Positions 19,044 through 28,012 of a stretch of 64,000 nucleotides of DNA are shown here, piece after piece. The stretch lies in assembly GCA_964035575.1 (NCBI GenBank), contig OZ037861.1:1054001-1118000 (forward strand), read 5' to 3'. Numbering within the stretch: position 1 is the first letter of the stretch; each line of letters starts with the position of its first letter. The DNA is from Rhynchopus sp. YZ270_cl-10 (lineage: Eukaryota; Euglenozoa; Diplonemea; Diplonemida; Diplonemidae). The position numbers and the translations under genes are program-made. Under the pieces are notes generated by a model. The model was not told the DNA's origin. It did not search any database and saw nothing but the letters and a program-made list of their open reading frames with translations.

Positions 19044-20135
19044 ATGGAACTGACGGTTCGTACCTTTGGCAAGAGGCAGTATGCGATTGAGGTGGGTGAG
19101 GATGACACAACAGAGAAGTTGCGGGAGAAGGTGGCGTCTGCAACGGGGTTGTGCGAAGACGGCTTTCACATGGAGTTTGGAGGGGAGGAAGTGGAGGACA
19201 TCACGCAGCTGAGTGCTGGAGACACAGTTGTGCTGACGGAGGCGAAGGCGAAGAAGTACGAAGCCATTGCAGCACTTCACGCATTGGGTGAGAGAGACAT
19301 CACAGCAGGAAGGTTGCAGGTGGTGAGGGATGCGGAGGTGGCCACCTTGCTGCTGCAGGCAGAAGTTGCGACTGCGATTCCTGACGACTTCTTCCGATCC
19401 AGTGCAGTCACGTCCATTGATTTCAGCAACGTATCTGTTGTGGATGTGATGGGTTACTGCTTCCTCCGGCACTGTACGTCTTTGACTGCAGTTGATCTGA
19501 GTGGTTTGTCTGCACTCACCAGGATTGAGGATTATTTCCTTTTTTTCTGTCCATCATTGACGACAGTGAATGTCACTGGCTTGCGTGCAGTCACCACAAT
19601 TGGTGAATGTTTTATGCAACAGTGCACTGCTTTGACGACAGTCGACCTCAGCAGCCTACGGTCAGTCACCACAATAGGTGTACGGTGTATGCGTCAGTGC
19701 ACAGCACTGAACGCAGTGGACATGAGTGGTTTGTCTGCACTCACCAGGATTGAGGAAGGTTTCCTATCTTCGTGTCCAGCTTTGACGACAGTGAATCTCA
19801 CTGGCTTGCGTGCAGTCACCACAATTGGTCCCTACTTCATGTTTGAATGCACAAACTTGAAGACTGTGCGTGGACTGCGCACGTGTAGCAACGTAGTGCT
19901 GTTGCATGTGGCTTGTCATCGAGAATGGGTAGTCGTGGCAGCGCCCTGGATCGCTTCTTTGCTTTTAGTGTATTCTGTGTACTGCGCGGGTTTTAAAGGT
20001 ACACTGTTAGGAGAGGGCTTTGTATTTCCACATTACCTTATTTTGGTGTGTATGTGTTGTGTATTTTTCATAAAGTATTCCTTTTTTGTATTGCCTGTGT
20101 ATATATTTTTTGTGTTTTTGCTTTATGGTTATTAG
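19044..20135 (+). CDS. Ubiquitin-like/leucine-rich-repeat protein, copy 5, tail from a repeat
   Basis: Encodes 363 residues: Ubl 1-70, linker, about seven LRRs, then the hydrophobic tail up to LVYSVYCA. There the family's usual ending (HNAVKGYLYVSSLD) is replaced: from 19990 the frame runs into repeat R4 and adds about 48 mostly hydrophobic residues (FVFPHYLILVCMCCVFFIKY and more) before the stop. That would give one or two membrane segments if translated. It is either a chimeric gene created by recombination at R4 or a damaged one still open by chance. The Ubl and LRR parts are intact and typical. Confidence 0.78.
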   Translation: MELTVRTFGKRQYAIEVGEDDTTEKLREKVASATGLCEDGFHMEFGGEEVEDITQLSAGDTVVLTEAKAKKYEAIAALHALGERDITAGRLQVVRDAEVATLLLQAEVATAIPDDFFRSSAVTSIDFSNVSVVDVMGYCFLRHCTSLTAVDLSGLSALTRIEDYFLFFCPSLTTVNVTGLRAVTTIGECFMQQCTALTTVDLSSLRSVTTIGVRCMRQCTALNAVDMSGLSALTRIEEGFLSSCPALTTVNLTGLRAVTTIGPYFMFECTNLKTVRGLRTCSNVVLLHVACHREWVVVAAPWIASLLLVYSVYCAGFKGTLLGEGFVFPHYLILVCMCCVFFIKYSFFVLPVYIFFVFLLYGY

Positions 20136-20354
20136 ATACCTAACGCAAAACCCTTTAGTTTTTGGTAGGAATGTGGTCATATTGTCTGTAGTGTATTGTC
20201 TGATGTGGGTTTCTTGTAGGAAATCCCTTACCAAGAAAAGCTGTGACAAAATGACTAATAATGGTGTGGCACGTTGCCTAGCTTTTTATGTACTTTTAAA
20301 GTACATAAAAACTACATAAATCAGACTTTCTTTTGGGCGCATGCCACAACCAAC
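19990..20354 (+). repeat. Dispersed repeat R4, copy B
   Basis: Near-full-length match to copy A at 12725-13095, starting with hairpin variant GTACACTGTTAGGAGAGGGC. It begins inside the end of the Ubl-LRR copy 5 frame and supplies its last 48 codons. The following repeat R3 (20358 on) abuts it. Confidence 0.75.
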
Positions 20355-20357
20355 TTA

Positions 20358-20500
20358 GCAGTGCACGAAAGGGGAAGATGCCATTGCGTCTGAACTCGGG
20401 GGGGCGCCGGGGGAGGGGATGATCTTGCGCGACAGGTGGGTTGCAAGCGCTTCACATATCTGAAACTACATGTCGCTCGCACAAAGAACTTTGCGTGTGT
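20358..20500. repeat. Dispersed repeat R3, copy B
   Basis: Counterpart of 9485-9665: GTGCACGAAAGGGGAAGATG, CCATTGCGTCTGAACT, TGATCTTGCG, GCTTCACATATCTGAAAC and GTCGCTCGCACAAAGA align in order. The G-rich middle differs in length. Confidence 0.55.
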
Positions 20501-20545
20501 TGTGAACTGTCGGTTTGTTTTATTGCATCTTGCTTTCCCTTTTAT

Positions 20546-21238
20546 GAGGTGACGAAGCACAGAGAGGCTTAGGTTCATCTCAACTCTTCTCTGTGTTACC
20601 CCTTCTCTTAAACATGCAAAGCAAAGGCTTCGGTGAGGCTGCTTACCCAACCAAAGGATGTTGCAGCCATCCTGTCTTCTCTCATGGGTCTTGCAGCAGC
20701 ACGGTGCCTCTTTGTTTCAGTCGGGTGTGCACAACATGCACACTCATCTTTCATTCACAGTAAGTCACCCACCAAGGTGGGTACTTAGGGTGAATAAGAT
20801 TTCTCACACAAGAAGAAAGAACAGAAAACAAAAACAAGATACCACCCCTATCGCAAAGATGTGTCAGTTGGGATGGGGGAAACGTTCAAAAAAGTAGCAA
20901 TCCCCCAATTTTTTTCGTTTTCTACCAATATTTACCCTACTTAAAGTCTTCAAAGGGTTTTTTGAATCAACAAGACTGCGTACCTTAACATCGCACAGTG
21001 TAGAAAACGAAATGTCGAGCAGTACCAACCCTCCTGTCTGCCCATTACAGACGTCTATTGTCTGCAGGTGAGGAGGCTGTCCTCTAAACACGCAAAGAAG
21101 ATGTGTGTGCAGGAGCTACCCCCACGAAGAGGGCAAATGAGAACACCGTTTTTCTGCTTGCCAATTTGCTGTTCCCTCATTCCACACACACAACACCCAC
21201 CAAGAAACAGAGAGAGACACAAACACCAATAAAATAAA
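20546..21238. other. Intergenic with hairpin and gene-head relic, leader of copy 6
   Basis: At 20546-20590 is a hairpin copy with loop CACAGAGAGG, flanks CGAAG and CTTAG, and TTCATC downstream. From 20956 to 21075 is the GAATCAACAAGACT block with ATGTCGAGCAGTACCAAC (gene-head relic), ending in CTGCAGGTGAGGAGGCTGTCC, also present near 22645. The last 60 bases are the Ubl-LRR leader. Confidence 0.5.
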
Positions 21239-22067
21239 ATGGAACTGACGGTTCGTACCTTTGGCAAGAGGCAGTATGCGATTGAGGTGGGTGAGGGTGA
21301 CACAACGGAGAAGTTGCGGGAGAAGGTGGCGTCTGCAACGGGGTTGTGCGAAGACGACTTTCACATGGAGTTTGGAGGGGAGGAAGTGGAGGACATCACG
21401 CAGCTGAGTGCTGGAGACACAGTTGTGCTGACGGAGGCGAAGGTGAAGAAGTACGAAGCCATTGCAGCACTTCACGCATTGGGTGAGAGAGACATCACAG
21501 CAGGAAGGTTGCAGGTGGTGACGGATGCGGAGGTGGCCACCTTGCTGCTGCAGGCAGAAGTTGCGACTGTGATACCCGACGACTTCTTCCGATACAGTGC
21601 AGTCACGTCCATTGATTTCAGCAACGTATCTGTTGTGGATGTGATTCGGATCTTTTTTTTTCCAACAAAACAACTTACGGTCAGTCACCACAATAGGTAG
21701 CTTTTGTCTGTCACAGTGCTCAGCACTGACTGCAGTTGACCTGGGCGGTTTGTCTGCACTCACCAGGATTGAGGATGGTTTCCTATCTGCTTGTCCAGCT
21801 TTGACGACAGTGAATCTCACTGGCTTGCGTGCAGTCACCACAATTGGGTCCTACTTCATGTTTCAATGCACAAACTTGAAGACTGTGCGTGGACTGGGCA
21901 CGTGTAGCTACGTAGTACCGTATAATATGGCTTTCTTTTTAGCATGGCGTCTATTCGTGGCAGCTGTTGCTTGGACGCCTTGGATCGGTTCTTTGCTTTT
22001 GGTGTATTCTGTGTACTGCGCACACAATGCAGTGAAGGGGTACCTATATGTTAGCAGCCTTGACTAA
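21239..22067 (+). pseudogene. Ubiquitin-like/leucine-rich-repeat gene, copy 6 (broken)
   Basis: The Ubl (residues 1-70) and linker are intact to VVDVIR at about 21650. Then a T run and CCAACAAAACAA replace the start of the LRR block, and the frame ends at 21700. From about 21672 two to three LRRs and the normal hydrophobic tail continue in another frame (open 21750-22067, ending YLYVSSLD). So an internal deletion with a junction insertion removed several LRRs and shifted the frame. No GT donor in phase at the junction supports an intron. Otherwise very similar to copy 2, so the break is young. Confidence 0.8.
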
Positions 22068-22074
22068 AATCGAT

Positions 22075-22260
22075 ACAAGGTGGTATCCGCACGTGAGATA
22101 TGCATTAGGAGTTGAGACGGAGAGAAGTACACAGTCGAGGTGAGGACGATACCAACTGCGGACATACGGCGGAAGGTGGCGTCTGCAGCAGCGGTTTGTG
22201 CGAAGACGGCTTTGACATGAGCTTCGGAGGAAGGTCCTATGCGATGCAACAAACAACAAA
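22075..22260 (+). pseudogene. Relic of an Ubl domain plus hairpin, 3' of copy 6
   Basis: Third copy of the downstream relic: hairpin variant with loop CGCACGTGAG, then GAGAAGTACACAGTCGAGGT and AAGGTGGCGTCTGCAGCAG, ending at CGATGCAACAAACAACAAAC. Confidence 0.62.
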
Positions 22261-22318
22261 CGGCAAATAGAGGCTAGACGAAGGGGGTGTGTGTTTCATT
22301 TGCAAAGATATGTGAGTT

Positions 22319-22733
22319 GTGGGTGGGGGACATATGCACAAAAAAAGTAGCTATCACCCCATCCTTTTTCAGTCTCCACTAATTTTTACACTATCTAAAG
22401 TCTTCAAGGACGATTTTGAATCAACAAGACTGCGTACCTTAACATCAGAAAACAGAAAACGACACAATGTCGAGCAGTACCAACCCGCCTGTCAACGCTG
22501 TCCATCTGACCCCTGGATCTCGAACGCTGTTGAGAAGGGTAAGAAGAAGGGTGGCACCCAGGACAGCTCATCCTCGAGCTTTCTGCAGACAGTCTTCTGA
22601 CAAGTTTTCTGTGAGGCTGAAACAACGGCGAGTCGTATATCGTCCGCAGGTGAGGAGGCTGTCCTTTCAAACCCGCGGGTTAGCTTTTTGCGAGTTCTTG
22701 CCACACTGTGGTCTCTTGCCAGAGGATAACTAA
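22319..22733 (+). pseudogene. Gene-head relic, longest version (unknown family)
   Basis: Carries the block seen at 4117 and 20956 but continues further. One frame from ATG 22467 reads MSSSTNPPVNAVHLTPGSR and stays open to 22733; another frame across the same bases reads WISNAVEKGKKKGG and ends LQTVF at 22600. Neither matches a family I know. The near-identical start at three sites says a real gene once began here. GGGTAAGAAG near 22535 could be an intron donor, which would make this a first exon. Confidence 0.35.
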
Positions 22734-23129
22734 TACCTCCCAAGAGGATGTATGTGGTGCAAAGAGTGGCGCCCTATTTACACTGGCCTACGTACACCTA
22801 ACTTTTTGATTTAGGTTTTTTTTTACACCTTTTGTGTCCCCCAAAGCGATGTCATTGGATGGCACGTACGCGGTTACGAACTGAGCCATGATACTGATGA
22901 TTGCCCTTCTGATATCCGCTATGCTCCCATGACAACACGTGCAAAATCATATTATGGGGGGGGTTTTTTTGGCCGCTTCAAAGGCTGGTCCATATGAGGC
23001 CACGTAGCGGTTGCGAACCGCCTTCGTTGTCTGACCCTTACATGAGCACGACCCGAGCTGCGTTTTGGGACGTTTTACTCTTTGGGTCACCTTGCGCACA
23101 CAAAAGGAGTACACATTACACATAAAGAA
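22734..23129. other. Upstream region of the kinesin-like gene, with a GCGGTT hairpin
   Basis: The hairpin AGCGGTTGCGAACCGCCT near 23007-23024 recurs as AGCGGTTGTGAACCGCCT near 41571-41588, in each case 110-230 bases before a gene start. A looser version is near 22870. These look tRNA-like at first sight but lack the rest of a tRNA. Confidence 0.4.
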
Positions 23130-24491
23130 ATGAAAGGCGTTAACGACCACATGATTACCTTTGCTTTGTACGTGAAGCCGTCTGAAAACACACAAACCGA
23201 CACGCAGAGGTTCTCCTTTCCTGCCTTAGGTACCGTTGCTTACCGCGGGCAGGAGTACTCAACAGACCATGTCTTTACGGAGGATTCTGACGTCGATACG
23301 AGCATGAACTATATGGGCGAGACGCTTTCAGTGCCTCTAGCTAAGAGAACAGCAGGCAGATGCTTCATCACGTATGACACAGAACAGTGCTGCCAGACAA
23401 GAGGAATGTTGGAGGTTGCAAAGCACGTCTTGGAGGCGGAATTTAGAAAAAAGGAGCCGTTTACGATGACAGCGGTCCGCCTGGATAGAGACATCAAGGC
23501 ATTGGACTTGTTCGCGAAGCAACAGATACCCATAGAACAACCGAATGTGGTTAACGGTACGATTGAAGGCTTCACTAAGAAGAAAGTAGCAACGTGGGAC
23601 GCAGCAGAGGTGTTGATCCATAATGCGTACCCGACGAGGAAGTATAACACTACGGCGACGTGCATGCACTTTATGAAGGGAAACGACAGTGCGTCGTCGT
23701 TCTATATTGTGGACATCCCGCATGGGGAGAAGGACGATGTGTTTGCGACCTGTCTCTCCATGGCTGCTGCAAAGAAGAATGAACCAATTCCGTTCGAAAG
23801 GTCACTTCTGACTCAGATGTTATCAGAGGTATTGGTCCGCGGCAGTACTGTGATGTGCACATTCCTGCAGGAGTCTTCCGAAGATTTGACGCCTTTTCTC
23901 GAATACGCAAAGAACTGCAACACAACAGCAAAGACGTATGCATACACCATTGCCCTCAGTGAAAACGGTCAACCACTTCCTCCAGTGTCCATCGTTCTTG
24001 ACACTGACGCGGTAACGGTTGGGACCATACGGAAGATGGTCGCTGAGGACCGTGGACTGCCGGTGGGGAGGCTCCGAGTGGTCAACACAAAGAGCGATGA
24101 GAAGCCGTGCCTGACCGATCCAGACATGGTCTGCCCGTATCAGGAGAAGGTCTTGGGGGGGGATCTAGCGGTGGAAATGGTAGTGCTTCCGGTGCTGCAG
24201 GAGGGGTGGTATGTGGAGGTGCTGGATAGAGACGACCATGTGAAACCCGCACAGATCCTCTCCGTAGATGAAGACGGCACAATTGCAGTGAAAAGTGAGA
24301 CACTGACCTACCGTGCAGAGGAGCTGCTCATCGCACCGATCAACACACACAAGGCGCGAGACCTGCCCTTCCGGCGCCCCCTCGTGGACTTCCGCTACGA
24401 GGACTTCCTGACAACGAGTGGGCAGGTTGCAGCACCGATAGGTTGCTTCGTGTCTGACTCTGCAGCAGACTACTTTCCGAGACTGCAGTAG
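23130..24491 (+). CDS. Kinesin-like pseudo-motor fused to Ubl-like and SH3-like domains
   Basis: Encodes 453 residues from ATG 23130 (MKGVNDHMITFALYVKP); earlier in-frame codons lack an ATG. Residues 8-263 follow the kinesin head in order: a first strand ending in KP where kinesins have RP, DHVF at 46-49, a degenerate P-loop at about 83-90 (DTEQCCQT instead of GxxxxGKT), switch-I-like NTTATCMH at 173-180 (NxxSSRSH), switch-II-like VDIPHGE at 194-200 (DLAGSE), and PFERSLLTQML at 221-231 (kinesin SKLTxLL helix). Lys and Gly of the P-loop are absent, so ATP binding is not expected. Residues about 271-352 look ubiquitin-like and 356-405 like an SH3/Tudor barrel (GWYVEVLDRDD to YRAEELL). No coiled coil. 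Probably a binding scaffold derived from a motor. Confidence 0.7.
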   Translation: MKGVNDHMITFALYVKPSENTQTDTQRFSFPALGTVAYRGQEYSTDHVFTEDSDVDTSMNYMGETLSVPLAKRTAGRCFITYDTEQCCQTRGMLEVAKHVLEAEFRKKEPFTMTAVRLDRDIKALDLFAKQQIPIEQPNVVNGTIEGFTKKKVATWDAAEVLIHNAYPTRKYNTTATCMHFMKGNDSASSFYIVDIPHGEKDDVFATCLSMAAAKKNEPIPFERSLLTQMLSEVLVRGSTVMCTFLQESSEDLTPFLEYAKNCNTTAKTYAYTIALSENGQPLPPVSIVLDTDAVTVGTIRKMVAEDRGLPVGRLRVVNTKSDEKPCLTDPDMVCPYQEKVLGGDLAVEMVVLPVLQEGWYVEVLDRDDHVKPAQILSVDEDGTIAVKSETLTYRAEELLIAPINTHKARDLPFRRPLVDFRYEDFLTTSGQVAAPIGCFVSDSAADYFPRLQ

Positions 24492-25171
24492 TAGAGGGGG
24501 GAGGGGGAGGGGACACTCAGTCAGCAGGTTCTGCTGTGTGGTCCACAAGGTTGAATGCCTTTCTAGCTATTTGCCTTTGGCTTTATCTTCTGTACAGAAC
24601 TGTCCGTTTGTACGTTATTATTTGGTACACTGCCACGAGAGGGCGTATTTCAAGTAACATTTTCTTTGGAAAATATATGAAAACGTCTGTCTTTTCGTTA
24701 GGTTTGTACCAAAAGTACACTGTGGAGGTTTTTTGTATTTTCCGAGTCAACTTTTGTTTTGTTTTGTACACCTTTCTGTTGTTGGCCGCAGGGATGCGTG
24801 CTTTCATCCGGATGACTGGTATCGTTCAGTCAAAGGTGTGGCAGCGTCACTAGCTGCACTCTTCATTCATTAAAATTAACATTTTGCATTGTTCTCCCCC
24901 CTCTTGGCTCTTACTACTTTGAGGAACCACACAGCGTCCCTTATTGATTTACCTAGTGACTAACAAACCCTCCACTGTTTCGTTTTCCGTTTTCCTGTGT
25001 GTGAAGATAGCTACCCCGTCATGGTGTGGGAAGGTGGGAGGACCTAGGAGTATCTCTCTTGTTTTTGCTAATGACAACACATCTCGTTTCCTTCACAAAC
25101 ACCACCCCACCCCTCTTCCACCTGCCCTCCCCACACACCTGTCCTCACAGAACAGAGTTACTCCCCTGAAC
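24492..25171. other. Intergenic: hairpin, then promoter module of the Ubl-WD40 genes
   Basis: At 24623-24675 is a type II hairpin (TAC, GC, loop CACGAGAGG, GC, GTA, then TTTCAA). CTGTTGTTGGCCGCAGGG at 24778-24795 recurs in the TBCC gene at 60431. From about 25008 (ACCCCGTCATGGTGTGGG) to 25171 is the 5' region repeated before every Ubl-WD40 gene, with the acceptor-like TGTCCTCACAG and AACAGAG just before the ATG. Confidence 0.55.
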
Positions 25172-26260
25172 ATGGACATCACAGGACACTTCGAGTCTGC
25201 AAGCTGTGTGATAGAAGTGGACGGGAGCGACACGCTTGCACAAGTGAAGGGGAAGCTTCTTGCGGAGCTTGGCGTGCCACGTGCTCGGCGTGTTGGTGTG
25301 CGGATGAAAGGCGGTGGCGACATCGGCAACGACGACTTGCGCATCTGCGACACGGAGATGGATGAGGGATGTGCCGTTGAGCTGTTCCGCACTGGTGCCA
25401 ACATCACTCCTGGGGTGATGGAAGGTTTGGCTGGCATGTATTCGCTTACACTCTCTCCGTGTGATAGGTACCTTGCAGTGATGTGGGGTGAGACGGGTGT
25501 ATCCATCTTCGACACGGAAACACATGGGTGTCTGTGCCGGTTCCGGTGCTTCTCTGCTCGTATCCCAGCATTCTCACCTTGCAGTGAGTGGATCTCATGC
25601 ATCAACAAGGACACAGAGTGTGCTGAAGTTCATGATGTGAATACAGGTGCATTGAAGCACTCCTTTGGAGATGAAGGTGATGACAGGTTGGCCACGGCAT
25701 GGTCACCCTGTGGAACAAAGCTGTTGTCGTGCTGCAAGAGCAAGGGTTTGCAGGTGTGGGACATTGCAACAGGCGTTCTTGTGCATGAATGGGACCACAT
25801 TGTGCAGTGCGAGTACGTCATGGTTGTGTCCGGCGACAAGGTGGCGATGTTTTTCAAATGCGATATCACTGTGTGGGACTACACAACAGGGGTGGTGGTG
25901 CGTGTTCTTTCATGCCCTCATTGGATTGATTACGTGGCACTGACACCAAACCAGCGTTTCATTGCAGCGTGTTGCGACTACTATGTGCGTGTCTGGAACA
26001 TCGAAACAGGTGAATGCGTATTTGAAGACGTCTCAGAAGAGGAGTGGATTGATGTTGCTGTGTCGAACGACGTTCTTGCTGCCCACTCTTCTGAAACATT
26101 GTGTCTGTGGTCCATCTCAACAGGGGAACAACAACAACTCTTGGCTCACCGTGAATTTTACTGCGAGGCTCCTTGCCTTGCAATCAGCAGCTGCAGTAGT
26201 GTGGCGGTGTACGGGGCGCATGGGAGTGTTGCGATTGCTGACATCTCAGACCTGTCTTGA
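25172..26260 (+). CDS. Ubiquitin-like/WD40 protein, unit 1
   Basis: Encodes 362 residues. Residues 1-75 are a ubiquitin-like fold (MDITGHFESASCVIEVDGSD, then VRMKGGGDIGNDDLRICDTEM) with no Gly-Gly. From about 85 follow seven WD40-like blades, several ending in motifs such as VWDIATG, VWDYTTG and VWNIETG, consistent with one closed propeller. The start is set by identity with units 2 and 3. Against them, blade cores and the Ubl are almost unchanged while inter-strand loops differ (WGETGVS, IVQCEYV, HWIDYV). WD40 propellers bind peptides or modified proteins; the ligand is unknown. It is the first of three tandem copies, each about 1.42 kb from the next with its own promoter. Confidence 0.9.
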   Translation: MDITGHFESASCVIEVDGSDTLAQVKGKLLAELGVPRARRVGVRMKGGGDIGNDDLRICDTEMDEGCAVELFRTGANITPGVMEGLAGMYSLTLSPCDRYLAVMWGETGVSIFDTETHGCLCRFRCFSARIPAFSPCSEWISCINKDTECAEVHDVNTGALKHSFGDEGDDRLATAWSPCGTKLLSCCKSKGLQVWDIATGVLVHEWDHIVQCEYVMVVSGDKVAMFFKCDITVWDYTTGVVVRVLSCPHWIDYVALTPNQRFIAACCDYYVRVWNIETGECVFEDVSEEEWIDVAVSNDVLAAHSSETLCLWSISTGEQQQLLAHREFYCEAPCLAISSCSSVAVYGAHGSVAIADISDLS

Positions 26261-26590
26261 AGCCACTTCCACAAGAGGAGAGGTGCCATCTAATATTCCG
26301 TCCCTTTCCTGCACCTTGCCTGGGTATCTCCATGCGGGAATATACGCAAAGATAGATGCAGGTGTCGCTCGTGTGGAGTGCCGTTCTGCTGCGGCTTTTG
26401 CACAACTACCCCGTCATGGTGTGGGCAGGTGGGAGGGGTGTAACCGGGAGAGGAGTTATCTCTCTTGTTTTTGCAAAAAAAAAAAAAAAATGACAACACA
26501 TCTCGTTTCCTTCACAAACACCACCCCACCCCTCTTCTACCTGCCCTCCCCACACACCTGTCCTCACAGAACAGAGTTACTCCCCTGAAC
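26261..26590 (+). promoter_or_regulatory. 3' flank plus promoter module between WD40 units 1 and 2
   Basis: Contains ACAAGAGGAGAGGTGCCATC, GGGAATATACGCAAAGATAG, the CCCCGTCATGGTGTGGGCAG block, a poly-A run and TGTCCTCACAG before AACAGAG. The whole segment is nearly identical at 27683-28012 and 29757-30055, so the duplicated unit is 3' flank, promoter and gene together. Confidence 0.65.
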
Positions 26591-27682
26591 ATGGACATCA
26601 CAGGACGCTTCGAGTCTGCAAGCTGTGTGATAGAAGTGGACGGGAGCGACACGCTTGCACAGGTGAAGGGGAAGCTTCTTGCGGAGCTTGGGGTGCCACG
26701 TGCTCGGCGTGTTGGTGTGCGGATGAGAGGCGGTGGCGACATTGGCAACGACGACTTGCGCATCTGCGACACGGAGATGGATGAGGGATGTGCCGTTGAG
26801 CTGTTCTCCACTGGTGCCAACATCACTCCTGGGGTGATCAGGCAAGGTTTGGATGGCATGTACTGGCTTGCACTCTCCCCGTGTGATAGGTACCTTGCAG
26901 TGGTGTGGGGTAGGAGAACTAAAACGCACGTGTCCATTTTCGACACGGAAACACATGAGCGTCTTTGTCAGTTCCCGTGCCTCTCTTCTCGTACCCCAGC
27001 ATTCTCACCTTGCAGTGAGTGGATCTCATGCATCAACAAGGACACGAAGTGTGCTGAAGTTCATGACTTGCAGACAGGTGCATTGAAGCACTCCTTTGGA
27101 GATGCAGGTGATGACAGGTGGTCCACGGCATGGTCACCCTGTGGAACAAAGCTGTTGTCGTGCTGCAAGAGCAAGGGTTTGCAGGTGTGGGACATTGCAA
27201 CAGGCTTTCTTGTGCATGAATGGGACCGCATTATGCTGTTTAACTACGTCATGGTTGTGTCAGGCGACAGGGTGGCGAGGTTTGTTAATCGCGACATCAC
27301 TGTGTGGGACTACACAACAGGGGTGGAGGTGCTAGCTCTTTCATGCCCTTCTCATGTTTGTTTCATGGCACTGACACCAAACCAGCGTTTCATTGCAGCA
27401 TGTTGCGAGCACTATGTGCGTGTCTGGAACATCGAAACAGGTGAATGCGTATTTGAAGACGTCTCAGGAAACGGCTGGAGTGATATTGCTGTGTCGAACG
27501 ACATTGTTGCTGCCCACTCTTTGGATGCTTTGTGCCTGTGGTCCATCTCAACAGGGGAACAACTCTTGCACCGTGACTTTGAAAACGAGCGAACGTGCCT
27601 TATAATCAGCAGGTGTGCTGATGTGGTGATATACCATAGGTCTGAGAGGGTCGAGATTGTTGACATCTCACACTTGTCTTGA
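26591..27682 (+). CDS. Ubiquitin-like/WD40 protein, unit 2
   Basis: Encodes 363 residues with the same Ubl (1-75) and seven blades as unit 1. The Ubl differs by a handful of residues, whereas the propeller differs in clustered loops: WGRRTKTHVS, RIMLFNYV, SCPSHVCFM and a last blade with FENERTCLIISR. The blade-closing motifs (VWDIATG, VWDYTTG, VWNIETG, LWSISTG) are unchanged. The frame is intact with a clean start after TCCCCTGAAC. Same inferred role as unit 1, with different specificity likely. Confidence 0.9.
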   Translation: MDITGRFESASCVIEVDGSDTLAQVKGKLLAELGVPRARRVGVRMRGGGDIGNDDLRICDTEMDEGCAVELFSTGANITPGVIRQGLDGMYWLALSPCDRYLAVVWGRRTKTHVSIFDTETHERLCQFPCLSSRTPAFSPCSEWISCINKDTKCAEVHDLQTGALKHSFGDAGDDRWSTAWSPCGTKLLSCCKSKGLQVWDIATGFLVHEWDRIMLFNYVMVVSGDRVARFVNRDITVWDYTTGVEVLALSCPSHVCFMALTPNQRFIAACCEHYVRVWNIETGECVFEDVSGNGWSDIAVSNDIVAAHSLDALCLWSISTGEQLLHRDFENERTCLIISRCADVVIYHRSERVEIVDISHLS

Positions 27683-28012
27683 GCCCACTTCCACAAGAGG
27701 AGAGGTGCCATCTAATTTTCCGTCCCTTTCCTGCACCTTGCCTGGGTATCTCCATGCGGGAACATACGCAAAGATAGATGCAGGTGTCGCTCGTGTGGAG
27801 TGCCGTTCTGCTGCGGCTTTTGCACACTCGAAGCACGACTACCTCGTCATGGTGTGGGCAGGTGGGAGGGGTGTAACTGGGAGAGGAGTTATCTCTCTTG
27901 TTTTTTCAAAAAAATGACAACACATCTCGTTTCCTTCACAAACACCACCCCACCCCTCTTCCACCTGCCCTCCCCACACACCTGTCCTCACAGAACAACG
28001 TTATCCCTGAAC
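27683..28012 (+). promoter_or_regulatory. 3' flank plus promoter module between WD40 units 2 and 3
   Basis: Same content as 26261-26590, with a short insertion (CTCGAAGCACG) and a shorter poly-A run. The acceptor-like TGTCCTCACAG is followed by AACAACG. Confidence 0.6.

Noticed and set aside
21650-21750. Intron in Ubl-LRR copy 6 explaining the frame change
   Set aside because: No in-phase GT donor with a GTATG-like context and no pyrimidine-AG acceptor that restores the LRR register; intact paralogues have no intron here.
22980-23030. tRNA-like hairpin GCGGTTGCGAACCGC
   Set aside because: It recalls a T arm or a Ser/Leu tRNA D region, but no acceptor stem, anticodon arm or GGTTCGAATCC box surrounds it. 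The same holds at 41571.
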